Assembly (NCBI GenBank): GCA_020199775.1
Contig: JAIVJZ010000007.1
Coordinates: forward strand, 103,801-167,800
Length of the DNA: 64,000 nucleotides
Source: Acidobacteriota bacterium
GTDB taxonomy: Bacteria > Acidobacteriota > Blastocatellia > Pyrinomonadales > Pyrinomonadaceae
Direction of reading: 5' to 3'
Part shown: piece after piece, positions 16,716 through 25,033 of the stretch
Numbering within the stretch: position 1 is the stretch's first letter
Layout of the letters: every line of letters begins with the position of its first letter
Position numbers and translations under genes: made by a program
Notes under the pieces: generated by a model
Told to the model about the DNA's origin: nothing
The model's database searches: none
Seen by the model: the letters and a program-made list of their open reading frames with translations, nothing else

Positions 16716-17450
16716 TCAGATGAGGTTTGTGAGGCGGTGTCGGGCTTTGACGATTTGCCTGTCGATGCGTTTGGCCTCTTCGGCGAGGGCGTCGCGTCCG
16801 TGTGTGGCTTCCTCGTCGGCCGCCAGTTTGATGCGGTAGAGGCCGTCCTGCGTGAGACGCTTGATGCCGAACTCGACGGTGCGCAACTCCTCTTTGAGAG
16901 AGAGGAGTGTGTCTTGTAAATTTTCGGGTGTGTCAGCGGCTTGTACGCGGGCGCAATAGAATTGTAGTTCTTCGTCGCCGAGCAGCGTGTGCAGGCTCTC
17001 GGCGTCGCCTTCGCGGTAGGCGCGGCTCGCTTCGACCATGATCTGGTGGCGGCGTCGGGCTTCGTTCTCATCAGCGGCGTGGTCTGGATGAAAGAGTTTT
17101 GCGACCGACCAGAAAAGTTTTCGCAGGCCGTTTCCGACCGGCGGCTTTTCCGCCCCGCGCGTCTTTCCGACGCCGTATGCTCCGTCGTCTCCCTCTTCCG
17201 CCGGCGCGTCGTTTGCCAAGTCATGCAGACTCGCTTCCGCTTGCTTGATCGCCTGCTCAATTTCGGCCAACTCGGCCAGACGGCAGCCGACGACCTGCGT
17301 GTAGCGGACTTTGAACTTATGCATCTCTTCTTGCAGGGTCGTTAGTTCCATCTGCCGCACGGACAAAAGCGACTCCAGACGCGCCACTTCGCCGGCCAGA
17401 TCAAACGGCTCGTCGCGGGCTGTGGATGGTTGGAGACTCTGACTTTGCAT
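16716..17450 (-). CDS. J-domain-like coiled-coil protein
   Basis: A 244-residue protein with an internal DnaJ-like segment. Two coiled coils flank it: about residues 17-80 (LARLESLLSVRQMELTTLQ and on) and 175-240. The J-like part (about 105-150) has KLFWSVAKLFHPDHAADE, with the HPD tripeptide that activates Hsp70 ATPase, followed by a helix in ARRRHQIMVEASRAYREGD. It may bring a DnaK partner to a specific client. No chaperone genes are nearby. It is divergent from the M64 peptidase, with the 17.5-kb word-repeat hairpin between them. Confidence 0.8.
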   Translation of the reverse strand: MQSQSLQPSTARDEPFDLAGEVARLESLLSVRQMELTTLQEEMHKFKVRYTQVVGCRLAELAEIEQAIKQAEASLHDLANDAPAEEGDDGAYGVGKTRGAEKPPVGNGLRKLFWSVAKLFHPDHAADENEARRRHQIMVEASRAYREGDAESLHTLLGDEELQFYCARVQAADTPENLQDTLLSLKEELRTVEFGIKRLTQDGLYRIKLAADEEATHGRDALAEEAKRIDRQIVKARHRLTNLI

Positions 17451-17512
17451 GAAGCGTAAGGATCAGTATAGCAAGGCGTGCCAGAATATGCTGTCCGGGC
17501 GCGGAGGAAAAT

Positions 17513-17616
17513 AAGTTTCAAGTTTCAGGTTTCAAGTTTCAGGTTTGAAGATGTGTCTTTAGATAATTTGAAACCTGATATTTGAAACTTGAATCTTGAA
17601 ACCTGAAACTTGAAAC
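17513..17616. repeat. word-repeat hairpin built from AAGTTTCAGGTTTC
   Basis: The left arm (17513-17546) is made of repeats of CAAGTTT and CAGGTTT; the right arm (about 17568-17616) is their imperfect complement. The stretch lies between two divergent genes, so it is not a simple terminator. Its AT-rich word differs sharply from the GC-rich surroundings. Confidence 0.75.
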
Positions 17617-17752
17617 TAACCTGCGGATGGGATGTGGATAATTTCGATTCTTGATGCGCTACCCGTGAGACTCTGGTGTAAGCTGTGGTCATGCATGTAA
17701 AGTTCGGGCTGTTCGGCATCGATCTAAGACAGACGGCAAATCGGTGAGGCTT

Positions 17753-19147
17753 ATGAAAAGAATCCTGTGGCTTGCGCTCCTGCTCGCGCTTTCTTCTCTG
17801 GAAATTTTTGCGGTCGAGACCATGCGGCTCGACTTCTATCACACGGGCAACGCCGCGCAGGAATTATTCAGCGTGGAGAGGGTCGTCATCGAACCGCTCC
17901 CGTGGCCGGGCAATCCGCGCCGCATGATTGACGAATCTAACCTCGGCAAGTACCTATTTGAAGTCAGGGACATCCAGACGAATCGCCTGCTCTACTCGCG
18001 CGGCTTCGCTTCGATCTACGGCGAGTGGGAGACGACGGACGAGGCCAAGACTGCGAACCGCACCTTTCAGGAGTCGCTCAGGTTTCCCGCGCCCGCCGCG
18101 CCCGTGCAGATTTTGTTGAAGAAGCGCGATGCACGCAATGCCTTCCGCGAAATCTGGACGACGACCATCGACCCGCGCGACATCTTCGTCTCGAACGCTA
18201 AACTCACCGCGCCCGCGCGCGTCCTCGAAATCGAGAAGAACGGCGACCCGTCAACGAAGGTTGATCTGCTGATTCTCGGCGACGGCTACACGGCCGCCGA
18301 GGCGGGCAAGTTCGAGCGCGACGCGCGTCGTCTCACCGCGACGCTTTTCCAGACTTCCCCGTTCAAAGAACGGCGCAAAGATTTCAACGTCTGGGGTATG
18401 TCTCCGCCGGCCGCAGAGTCGGGCATCTCGCGCCCCTCGACGGGCGTTCACCGCGACTCGCCGCTCGGCACGACCTACGACGCCTTCGGCTCCGAACGTT
18501 ACGTGCTCACGTTCGACAACCGCGCCTGGCGGCGCACGGCCGCTTTCGCGCCCTACGACTTCGTGGAGATTCTCGCCAACAACCGCACCTACGGCGGCGG
18601 CGGCATATTCAATCTCTACAGCACGGTCGCCGCCGACAGCCTGTGGGCGCCTTACGTCTTCGTCCACGAGTTCGGGCATCACTTCGCCGCTCTGGCCGAC
18701 GAGTATTACACCTCGCCCGTGGCCTACGCCCCGGCGGCCGAACGCATCGAGCCGTGGGAGCCGAACGTGACCGCGCTGCTCGACCCGAAGAATTTGAAAT
18801 GGCGCGACCTCGTCAGCCCGGACACGCCGCTGCCGACCCCTTGGGAGAAAGAAGCGTTTGAAAAATACTCGCGCGAGATACAGGCGCGCAGGCGCGTCAT
18901 ACGCAGTCAGGGGCGTCCCGAACAGGAGATGGACGCACTTTTTAACGAAGAACTGGCGCACGAGAAAGGGATGTTTGCGCGCGAGAAATATGCCAACAAG
19001 GTCGGCGCGTTCGAGGGCGCGAACTACGAGGCGCGAGGGTTCTATCGCCCGCAAGTGGATTGCATCATGTTCACGCGCACGGACGCTTTCTGCGCCGTGT
19101 GCCGCCGCGCCATCGAGCGCGTCGTGGACATGTACTCGCGCCCGTGA
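17753..19147 (+). CDS. secreted M64-family metallopeptidase
   Basis: A 464-residue exported peptidase. Residues 1-20 are a signal peptide (ILWLALLLALSSLEIFA). An M64 N-terminal beta domain follows, opening with MRLDFYHTGNA, which is common in this family. The catalytic domain starts near DLLILGDGYTAAE (about 170) and has the zinc motif HEFGHHFAALADEYY (HExxH with a downstream Asp, about 304-318). Near the end, YRPQVDCIMFTR and CAVCRRAI give conserved cysteines. M64 includes IgA-cleaving enzymes, but in soil bacteria it is a general secreted peptidase. ATG 17753 sits only three bases after GAGG; a GTG at 17744 is possible. Confidence 0.9.
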   Translation: MKRILWLALLLALSSLEIFAVETMRLDFYHTGNAAQELFSVERVVIEPLPWPGNPRRMIDESNLGKYLFEVRDIQTNRLLYSRGFASIYGEWETTDEAKTANRTFQESLRFPAPAAPVQILLKKRDARNAFREIWTTTIDPRDIFVSNAKLTAPARVLEIEKNGDPSTKVDLLILGDGYTAAEAGKFERDARRLTATLFQTSPFKERRKDFNVWGMSPPAAESGISRPSTGVHRDSPLGTTYDAFGSERYVLTFDNRAWRRTAAFAPYDFVEILANNRTYGGGGIFNLYSTVAADSLWAPYVFVHEFGHHFAALADEYYTSPVAYAPAAERIEPWEPNVTALLDPKNLKWRDLVSPDTPLPTPWEKEAFEKYSREIQARRRVIRSQGRPEQEMDALFNEELAHEKGMFAREKYANKVGAFEGANYEARGFYRPQVDCIMFTRTDAFCAVCRRAIERVVDMYSRP

Positions 19148-19174
19148 CTGCGGGTGACCGATTCGCGTTGCACG

Positions 19175-19405
19175 TTATAACTGTTCGATAGAAGTGGCGC
19201 GCACGATCATCTTCTCCTGTCGAAAACGCGCTTCCAAGTCCCTGCGATAAGCTGTCCACCATTCGCGTCCGAGTTCCGCGGCCATGACTTCAAAGACGAT
19301 GATCGCGTCGCGGCTGACTTGCGCGCCCTCTTTCCAGATTCCCTCCGCGGGAGAACTGTGGAAGACCGTGACGCCGCCGAATTTTTTCATCAACTCTTGG
19401 CGCAC
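19175..19405 (-). CDS. small conserved protein, 5' end apparently interrupted
   Basis: A 76-residue frame from a GTG at 19405, with no ribosome site. It reads as a small soluble alpha/beta protein (KKFGGVTVFHSSPAEGIWKEG, EVMAAELGREWW). Homologues as I remember them are about 95 residues and begin M-P-L-Y-D-N-E-G. Directly upstream and in frame the sequence reads CTG CCT TAG TAC GAC AAC GAA GGC, that is, L-P-stop-Y-D-N-E-G. The first three codons thus look altered. The gene may be a fresh pseudogene or start downstream. The family memory is not verified. Confidence 0.5.
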   Translation of the reverse strand: MRQELMKKFGGVTVFHSSPAEGIWKEGAQVSRDAIIVFEVMAAELGREWWTAYRRDLEARFRQEKMIVRATSIEQL

Positions 19406-19469
19406 GCGGTCGCAGACTTGCCGTTCAAAAGCCTCGCCTTCGTTGTCGTACTAAGGCAGCAATATTTGA

Positions 19470-19886
19470 ATGAGATACACGGGGACGCTAAAACTCCTGC
19501 TGAAATATTCGCTCGGTCTTTTGTTCGTGCTCGGCGGGCTGTATCACTTCTTCAACCCCGCGCTCTACCTGCGGATGATGCCGCCTTACCTGCCGTGGCA
19601 CCTCTTGCTGGTCTACCTGAGCGGGTTCTTCGAGACGGCTCTCGGCTTGCTGCTCCTCATCCCGAAATACACGCGCCTCGCCGCGTGGGGCTTGATCGCT
19701 TTGCTCGTCGCGGTGTTTCCCGCCAACGTTCAGATGGCGCTCGGCCCGCAGCAATTTCCCGAAATCCCGCCCGTCGCTTTGTGGCTCAGACTGCCGTTGC
19801 AACTCGTGTTCGTCGCGTGGACTTACTCGCTGACGCGCGGGGGCCGCGGCGGCGAGCGAAACAGTCGCCCGCATAACAATCTCTAG
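19470..19886 (+). CDS. DoxX-family membrane protein
   Basis: A 138-residue protein with four hydrophobic helices (LLLKYSLGLLFVLGGLYHFF; LLVYLSGFFETALGLLLLI; AAWGLIALLVAVFPANVQM; LWLRLPLQLVFVAWTYSL). The first helix ends with the GxxHF pattern and the third with FPANVQMAL, both usual in small DoxX/MauE-type proteins. The role in bacteria is unclear; relatives act with thiol-redox or quinone systems. Its stop overlaps by four bases the stop of the convergent flavoprotein gene. Confidence 0.8.
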   Translation: MRYTGTLKLLLKYSLGLLFVLGGLYHFFNPALYLRMMPPYLPWHLLLVYLSGFFETALGLLLLIPKYTRLAAWGLIALLVAVFPANVQMALGPQQFPEIPPVALWLRLPLQLVFVAWTYSLTRGGRGGERNSRPHNNL

Positions 19887-21052
19887 GCGAACTGTCCCGC
19901 GGCGTAACCCGAAGCCCACGCCCATTGAAAATTATAACCGCCGAGTTGGCCGGTCACGTCAACCACTTCGCCGATGAAGTAGAGGCCGGGGACGCGCGTC
20001 GCCTCCATCGTGCGCGAAGATAGTTCCGAGGTGGCGACGCCACCCGCCGTCACCTCCGCTTTCTTGTAGCCTTCCGTCCCGGCGGGCGTGATCTGCCAGC
20101 ATTGAAGTTTCGCGGCCAGCGCGGCGATCTCGCGTTCCGTCAATTGCCTGAGCGACTTGGGAGGCGCGTACAGTTTGCACCACGCCTGCGCGAAGCGGCG
20201 CGGCATGTGACGGCCGAGCACGTTCGCCAACTCGCTCTCGGAATCTTGGCGCTCAAGGATCAGCGTGAGCGCGTCCGTATCGGGCAGGAGGTTCAGATTG
20301 ACGGGTTCGCCTTGCTGCCAGTAGGAAGAGACTTGAAGGATGGCGGGGCCGCTCAAGCCGCGGTGCGTGACGAGTATGTTTTCGCGAAACGCTGCGCCGC
20401 CGCAACTGGCGAGCGCGTCGAGCGAGACGCCGCTCAACTCCGAGAGGCGCGCCTGCGTCGCGGCGGGCAAGGTCAGCGGGACGAGGGCGGGTCGGGTCGG
20501 TTCAATTCGCAAATTGAACTGGCGCGCGAGTTGATAGCCGAAGTCAGTCGCCCCGAGTTGGGGGATGGAGAGGCCGCCCGTGGCGACGACGAGCGAGGCG
20601 GAGGCGAAACTTCCCTGCTCCGTCTCCACGCGAAACTTGTCGCCCCGCTCGACCCTGCGCACGCGACAGCCGCAACGAATTTCAACTCGCGCATCATTGC
20701 ACTCGGCCAGTAGCAGGTTGATGATCTGGCGCGCGCTGCCGTCGCAGAATAACTGCCCGAGTTTTTTTTCGTGGTAGGCGATGCCGTGCCGTTCGACGAG
20801 GGCGACGAAGTCGGCGGGCGTGTAACGCGCGAGCGCGGACTTGGCAAAGTGCGGGTTGGCGGAGATGAAGTTGGCCGCGCTCGCGTTGACGTTGGTGAAA
20901 TTGCAACGCCCGCCGCCGGAGATGGCGATCTTCTTCCCGACCTGCCCGGCGTGCTCCAAGACCAGCGCCCTGCGCCCGCGCCGCCCCGCCTCTATCGCGC
21001 AGAAGAGACCGGCCGCCCCGCCGCCGATGATGATCACGTCCTTTTCTATCAA
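19883..21052 (-). CDS. HI0933/BaiN-like NAD(P)/FAD-dependent oxidoreductase
   Basis: A flavoprotein of about 389 residues. Rossmann motif VIIIGGGAAGLFCAIEAG at the start, then GKKIAISGGGRCNFTN, the family hallmark, and a C-terminal GLYFIGEVVDVTGQLGGYNFQWAWASG that closes the FAD site. An aminoacetone-like ATSEL/TAGGVA block (VTAGGVATSEL) precedes it. These proteins are widespread but poorly defined; some reduce bile-acid or flavin-linked substrates. The start is unclear: the frame is open upstream to 21412, but homology begins at about 21052, where only a TTG is available and no ribosome site is seen. Confidence 0.85.
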   Translation of the reverse strand: MIEKDVIIIGGGAAGLFCAIEAGRRGRRALVLEHAGQVGKKIAISGGGRCNFTNVNASAANFISANPHFAKSALARYTPADFVALVERHGIAYHEKKLGQLFCDGSARQIINLLLAECNDARVEIRCGCRVRRVERGDKFRVETEQGSFASASLVVATGGLSIPQLGATDFGYQLARQFNLRIEPTRPALVPLTLPAATQARLSELSGVSLDALASCGGAAFRENILVTHRGLSGPAILQVSSYWQQGEPVNLNLLPDTDALTLILERQDSESELANVLGRHMPRRFAQAWCKLYAPPKSLRQLTEREIAALAAKLQCWQITPAGTEGYKKAEVTAGGVATSELSSRTMEATRVPGLYFIGEVVDVTGQLGGYNFQWAWASGYAAGQFA

Positions 21053-21186
21053 GCTATGTGACGAAACGATTTTGAAGATTTTGTTGACCGGATAACTATA
21101 ACGTCTGTGCTTCCGGCTGCAAAAACCTTCGACGCCGGGGGCGGCGTTTGAGCGGCGGAAGCGTGGCAATAGTTTTTTGCAGCGGG

Positions 21187-22545
21187 TTAAAGCGGCAGTT
21201 GGAGGCGCGCTTCGCAGCCCGTGCCGTGGCGACGGTTGGTGAGGGTCAGGGTGCCGCCGTGCGCCTCTGCGATCTGGCGGCTGAGGACGAGCCCGATGCC
21301 GGAGCCGCCCGGCTTCGTCGTGAAGAACGGGACGAAGAGGTTCGCCGTGTTGGAGAGACCCGTCCCTTCGTCTTCGACGATGAGGGTAAACTGGTTCGCG
21401 TTCTTGATCCAACCGACGGAGACGCCCCCGCCCGTTTGCAGCGCGGCGTCGGCGGCGTTGCGTTGCAGGTTGATGAGCAGTTGTTCCAGTTGGTCTGCGT
21501 CGGCCTGTATGGTCAGTTCAGCCCCCGGCACGATTTTAACGGGCACGCGCGTTTCGAGTTCCGCGACGCGGCGCACGAGTTCGTGGACGTTGACGGGCGC
21601 GAAGCGCGGCGGGGGCAGGCGCGCGAGATGCGCGTAAGCCTGCATGAAGCGGCTCAGGGATTCGGAGCGCGAGCCGATGATCGAGAGGCCGCGCGCCATG
21701 TCGTCATGCCAGTCGAGCGGGCGCGGTTCGCGCACGAGCAGACTTTCCAGACTCCCGGCGATTGATTTGATCGGCGTCAGCGAGTTGTTCAGTTCGTGGC
21801 CGAGCACGCGCACGAGCCGCCGCCAAGCCTCTCGTTCTTCCTCGCGCAGTTCGCGGCTGAGGTCGGAGAGCACGAGAAGTTGATGCGGCAGGCCGCGCTC
21901 GCGGAAGGTGCTGCGGCGCACGCCCCAACGCCCGGCCTGACCGGGAAAAGTTTTCGGGATGATCTGCGAATCATCCGCGCCGGCGGAATGGAGAAACTCT
22001 TCGAGGCCGAGTTCGGCGGCGGTGCGCCCCAGCAGGCGACCCGAAGGCTGCGCGAACAGGCGTTCGCCCCCGCGGTTGACGAGGCGCAAACGTTCCTCCG
22101 CGTCGAAGGCGAAGACGGCCACGTCGATCTCGCCCATCACGGTGCGCAACAGCGCGGTGGCTTCCAACGCGCCGAGCCGCTGCGCGCGCAGGGTTTCGCT
22201 GAGCGCGTTGACTTCGAGCATCGCGTCGCCGAGGGCGTCTTCGCGTCCCGCTCCGCGCGCGCGGATCGAGTAGTCGCCCTCGCGCATGGCGGCGAGCAGG
22301 TTCGAGAGCGTTTGCAGGTGGCGCACCACGCGACCGCGCAGAGAGAAGGCCAGACCGAGCCAGAAGCCGACGATGAGGAGCGAGAGCGTCCACTGCACTT
22401 TGGGCGTGTAGGAACGACTCCAGAGCAGAATGAGCGAGATGAACGTGCCGGGCAAGCCCCCCGCGAGTGCCGTCAAGAGAATGCGCTGCTCGTGGTTCAA
22501 CCTCTCACGCCGGGGGGATTTATATGGCTGCTGGCCTTCCGTCAT
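21187..22545 (-). CDS. sensor histidine kinase, NtrY-like
   Basis: A 452-residue membrane kinase. Two hydrophobic segments near the N-terminus (ILLTALAGGLPGTFISLILLW; WTLSLLIVGFWLGLAFSL) are followed by a HAMP-like linker, a PAS domain (about 125-220) and the kinase core. The phosphoacceptor His is in RVLGHELNNSLTPIKS. ATP-binding boxes are NLQRNAADA (N), VEDEGTGLS (G1), LFVPFFTTKPGGSGIGLVL (F/G2). The N-L-T-P type H-box is typical of NtrB/NtrY kinases that serve sigma-54 activators. Its ATG overlaps the activator stop as ATGA, so the pair is coupled and surely cognate. Confidence 0.92.
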   Translation of the reverse strand: MTEGQQPYKSPRRERLNHEQRILLTALAGGLPGTFISLILLWSRSYTPKVQWTLSLLIVGFWLGLAFSLRGRVVRHLQTLSNLLAAMREGDYSIRARGAGREDALGDAMLEVNALSETLRAQRLGALEATALLRTVMGEIDVAVFAFDAEERLRLVNRGGERLFAQPSGRLLGRTAAELGLEEFLHSAGADDSQIIPKTFPGQAGRWGVRRSTFRERGLPHQLLVLSDLSRELREEEREAWRRLVRVLGHELNNSLTPIKSIAGSLESLLVREPRPLDWHDDMARGLSIIGSRSESLSRFMQAYAHLARLPPPRFAPVNVHELVRRVAELETRVPVKIVPGAELTIQADADQLEQLLINLQRNAADAALQTGGGVSVGWIKNANQFTLIVEDEGTGLSNTANLFVPFFTTKPGGSGIGLVLSRQIAEAHGGTLTLTNRRHGTGCEARLQLPL

Positions 22546-23915
22546 AAGCCGTAACGCTGGAGCCGGCGGTAGAGCGCGCTGCGGCTGAGTCCGAGGGCTT
22601 CCGCCGCCTGTCCGACGTTGCCGTCGAAGCGCGCAAGAGTTTTGCGAATCAGAAAACACTCTACCTCGTCGAGGCTCATCTCTTCGAGTCCGCGTTCGGC
22701 CGCCGTTGCCACCTGCAAATTGAGATCGGCGGCTTCGACCGTCCCGCCCTTCGACATCAACACCGCGCGCTCGACCGCATGATCCAACTCGCGCACGTTC
22801 CCCGGCCACTCGTAACGCAGCAGCACGCTCATCGCGTCGGCCGAGAAGGTTTTAACGAATTTACGATAGCGGCGCGCGTAAAGCTCGAGGAAGTGGTGCG
22901 CGAGCAGCGGGATGTCTTCGTGGCGTTCGCGCAAAGGGGGCAGGCGTATCTCGACCGTGTTCAGGCGGAACAGCAAGTCCTGCCGGAAACGCCCGGCCGC
23001 GACTTCCTCACGTAAATCGGCGTTCGTCGCCGAAAGTATCCGCGCGTTCACGCGCCGCGTCTTGGAAGAGCCGACGCGCTCGAACTCGCCCGTCTCCACC
23101 ACGCGCAGAAGTTTCGCCTGTTGCGCGATGGGGACGTTGGCGATCTCGTCGAGGAAGAGCGTGCCCCCGTCGGCCAACTCGAAACGCCCGACGCGATCCG
23201 TCTTGGCGTCCGTGAACGCGCCCTTCACGTGGCCGAACAACTCGCTCTCGAAAGTGCCCTCGGAGAGCGCGCCGACGTTGACCGTCACCATCGTCTTCGA
23301 TGCACGCGGCGAGACGGCGTGGAGCGTCTGCGCGACCACTTCCTTGCCCGTGCCGTTATTGCCCGTAATTAAGACGTTCGCGTCCGACGCGCCGACGCTC
23401 TCGATCATCTGGAGCACGGGGCGCATGCTCGCGGCCGTGGCGATCATGCGCTGCGGGGCGTGGCCGTCGCGCAACAACTTGTTCTCGGCTTCAAGCCGCT
23501 GCCCTTTGCGCAACGCGCGGCTGAGTTCGATCTGCGTGCGCAGGACGGAGAGCAGGCGTGCGTTCTCCCACGGCTTCTGAATGAAGTCGCGCGCGCCGCG
23601 CCGCATCGCCTCGACCGCCACTTCGACGCTGCCCCACGCCGTCATTACCACGACGGGGAGTGTCGAATCGGTCGCCTGAATGCGCGAGAGCAGGTCGAGA
23701 CCTTCCTGGCCGGAGGTGGTGTCGCGCGTGTAGTTGAGGTCTATCAGGAGCAGGTCGAACTCGGTCGCCCTGATCGCGCCGAGCACGGCGGGCGGCGAGG
23801 TGACGGCCTCGATGCGATAACCTTCGCCCTTCAACAACAGGCGCAGGGCTTCGAGCACGTCGGGCTGGTCGTCCGCGACGAGCACGCGGGGTGTGGATGC
23901 TTCGGGTGTCTTCAT
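22542..23915 (-). CDS. sigma-54-dependent response regulator, NtrC type
   Basis: A 457-residue activator with receiver, AAA+ and Fis-type HTH domains. Receiver: DDQPD (about 16-20) and phosphoacceptor Asp in LLLIDLNYTRD, with the loop extended as in NtrX-like members. AAA+: Walker A GNNGTGKEVV, Walker B TLFLDEIAN, arginine finger region RFRQDLLFRLN. The sigma-54 contact loop reads GAFTDA, a variant of GAFTGA at its fifth position. The HTH is GNVGQAAEALGLSRSALYRRLQRYG. It activates sigma-54 promoters when phosphorylated by the kinase coupled to it. The likely target is the export locus at 24-36 kb. Confidence 0.94.
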   Translation of the reverse strand: MKTPEASTPRVLVADDQPDVLEALRLLLKGEGYRIEAVTSPPAVLGAIRATEFDLLLIDLNYTRDTTSGQEGLDLLSRIQATDSTLPVVVMTAWGSVEVAVEAMRRGARDFIQKPWENARLLSVLRTQIELSRALRKGQRLEAENKLLRDGHAPQRMIATAASMRPVLQMIESVGASDANVLITGNNGTGKEVVAQTLHAVSPRASKTMVTVNVGALSEGTFESELFGHVKGAFTDAKTDRVGRFELADGGTLFLDEIANVPIAQQAKLLRVVETGEFERVGSSKTRRVNARILSATNADLREEVAAGRFRQDLLFRLNTVEIRLPPLRERHEDIPLLAHHFLELYARRYRKFVKTFSADAMSVLLRYEWPGNVRELDHAVERAVLMSKGGTVEAADLNLQVATAAERGLEEMSLDEVECFLIRKTLARFDGNVGQAAEALGLSRSALYRRLQRYGL

Positions 23916-24047
23916 ACGTTTAAGTGAGACTTTCCAGACGAGAACGTTTTCGCCCGCGGTATTGTAATCGTAAAATCTCACTCGGACGCAACTCGTAATT
24001 CCTCCCGCGCATTTTCAAACTTTCTCCGGCCTCGAAGCGCGACGCAT

Positions 24048-25010
24048 TTACAACTGCTTTTTAGTGACGGCCGTGAGCACGCGCCCGCGCTCGTAATCCG
24101 ACGAGAGCGCGTGCGCCGCCGCGATGATCGCCGAACGCACAGACTCGTTCGCCGCGCCCGTGTTGGCCGCGCGAATCAACACGTTCGCCTTCTCGAAATC
24201 CGAACTCATCCCGCGCGTGGACTTGAGCGCGAGCAGCAGCGTCTCGGCCGAAATGTCGCTCCGCTTCAACAGCACGGCCAGCACGCGCCCGCGCTCGTAG
24301 TCGGACGAGATGGCGTGCGTCGTCTCGAAGAAGGCCGCGCGCACGCCCGCGTCCGCCAGATTGTTTTTCAAAACGTGGATGAGCAGCGTGGCCTTCTCGT
24401 AATCGGAAGCGATTGACTTCGCACTCTGCGAGAGGAGCTTCGTCAACTGCTCGCCGTTCAAATTCCCGCCCTCGACGAGCGCGGTCGAATAGACGCGCCG
24501 CGCGTAGTCGGTTTTGAGCCGCGCGATCTCGGCGAGCACGGCGTTCGCGCCGCTCTTCCTGAGTATCCTCCTGACGCGCGCCTCGGCGTCGTAGCCGCTC
24601 CCGGCGACCGCCTCCGACAAGAGCCGCGCGAGCCACTTGCGCGCGGCGTCGCCCCACGGGCGCGCCTCGCCGCGCTCCCAGTATTGACGTTTGAGTTGGC
24701 CGTCCGCCCCCGGCGTCACTTCGAGCCGCCGCAAGACGCCGCCGCGTTCCTCCGAGAGGCGGAAGTAGCCGTCGCCCGTGATGCGTTCGACATCCGTGTA
24801 GTCGTCATTAAACTCCACGTTCTTCGAGGCGAGCGTGATGTCCGTCCCGTCCTCCGCGCTGCGGTGCTCCCAGCGCAGGCTGCTCCCGTTGATCCGGACG
24901 TGATCCTGATCCGTCTTTTTCGTCGTAGCCTTCTTCTTCTCATCCTGCGCCGACGCCGCGACGCACAGGCAGATTGCAACCGACAGGCCGATAAAAATTC
25001 TCTTGCTCAT
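24048..25010 (-). CDS. secreted protein with 34-residue SDYE repeats
   Basis: A 320-residue exported protein. The signal peptide is about residues 1-21 (IFIGLSVAICLCVAASA). A beta-rich part (about 35-110) is followed by helical repeats. The tetrapeptide SDYE/SDFE occurs at 202, 236, 270 and 304, spaced by exactly 34 residues, with a weaker TDY near 167. Each unit looks like a two-helix hairpin (SSDYERGRVLAVLLKRS), suggesting a solenoid comparable in length to TPR. No enzyme motif is visible. It is the last gene of the export locus, 23 bp after the permease, so it may work on or with the exporter. Confidence 0.75.
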   Translation of the reverse strand: MSKRIFIGLSVAICLCVAASAQDEKKKATTKKTDQDHVRINGSSLRWEHRSAEDGTDITLASKNVEFNDDYTDVERITGDGYFRLSEERGGVLRRLEVTPGADGQLKRQYWERGEARPWGDAARKWLARLLSEAVAGSGYDAEARVRRILRKSGANAVLAEIARLKTDYARRVYSTALVEGGNLNGEQLTKLLSQSAKSIASDYEKATLLIHVLKNNLADAGVRAAFFETTHAISSDYERGRVLAVLLKRSDISAETLLLALKSTRGMSSDFEKANVLIRAANTGAANESVRSAIIAAAHALSSDYERGRVLTAVTKKQL

Positions 25011-25033
25011 AACTCAAACCTCATGCTTCTTTT

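Noticed and set aside
17525..17842. Frame encoding FKFQVSRFKFQ-like repeats
   Set aside because: It is only the translation of the word-repeat hairpin and runs into the M64 gene.
23961..23991. Promoter TTGCGT-19-TACAAT before the sigma-54 activator gene
   Set aside because: The -10 box is good but the 19-bp spacing is poor, so I did not list it.
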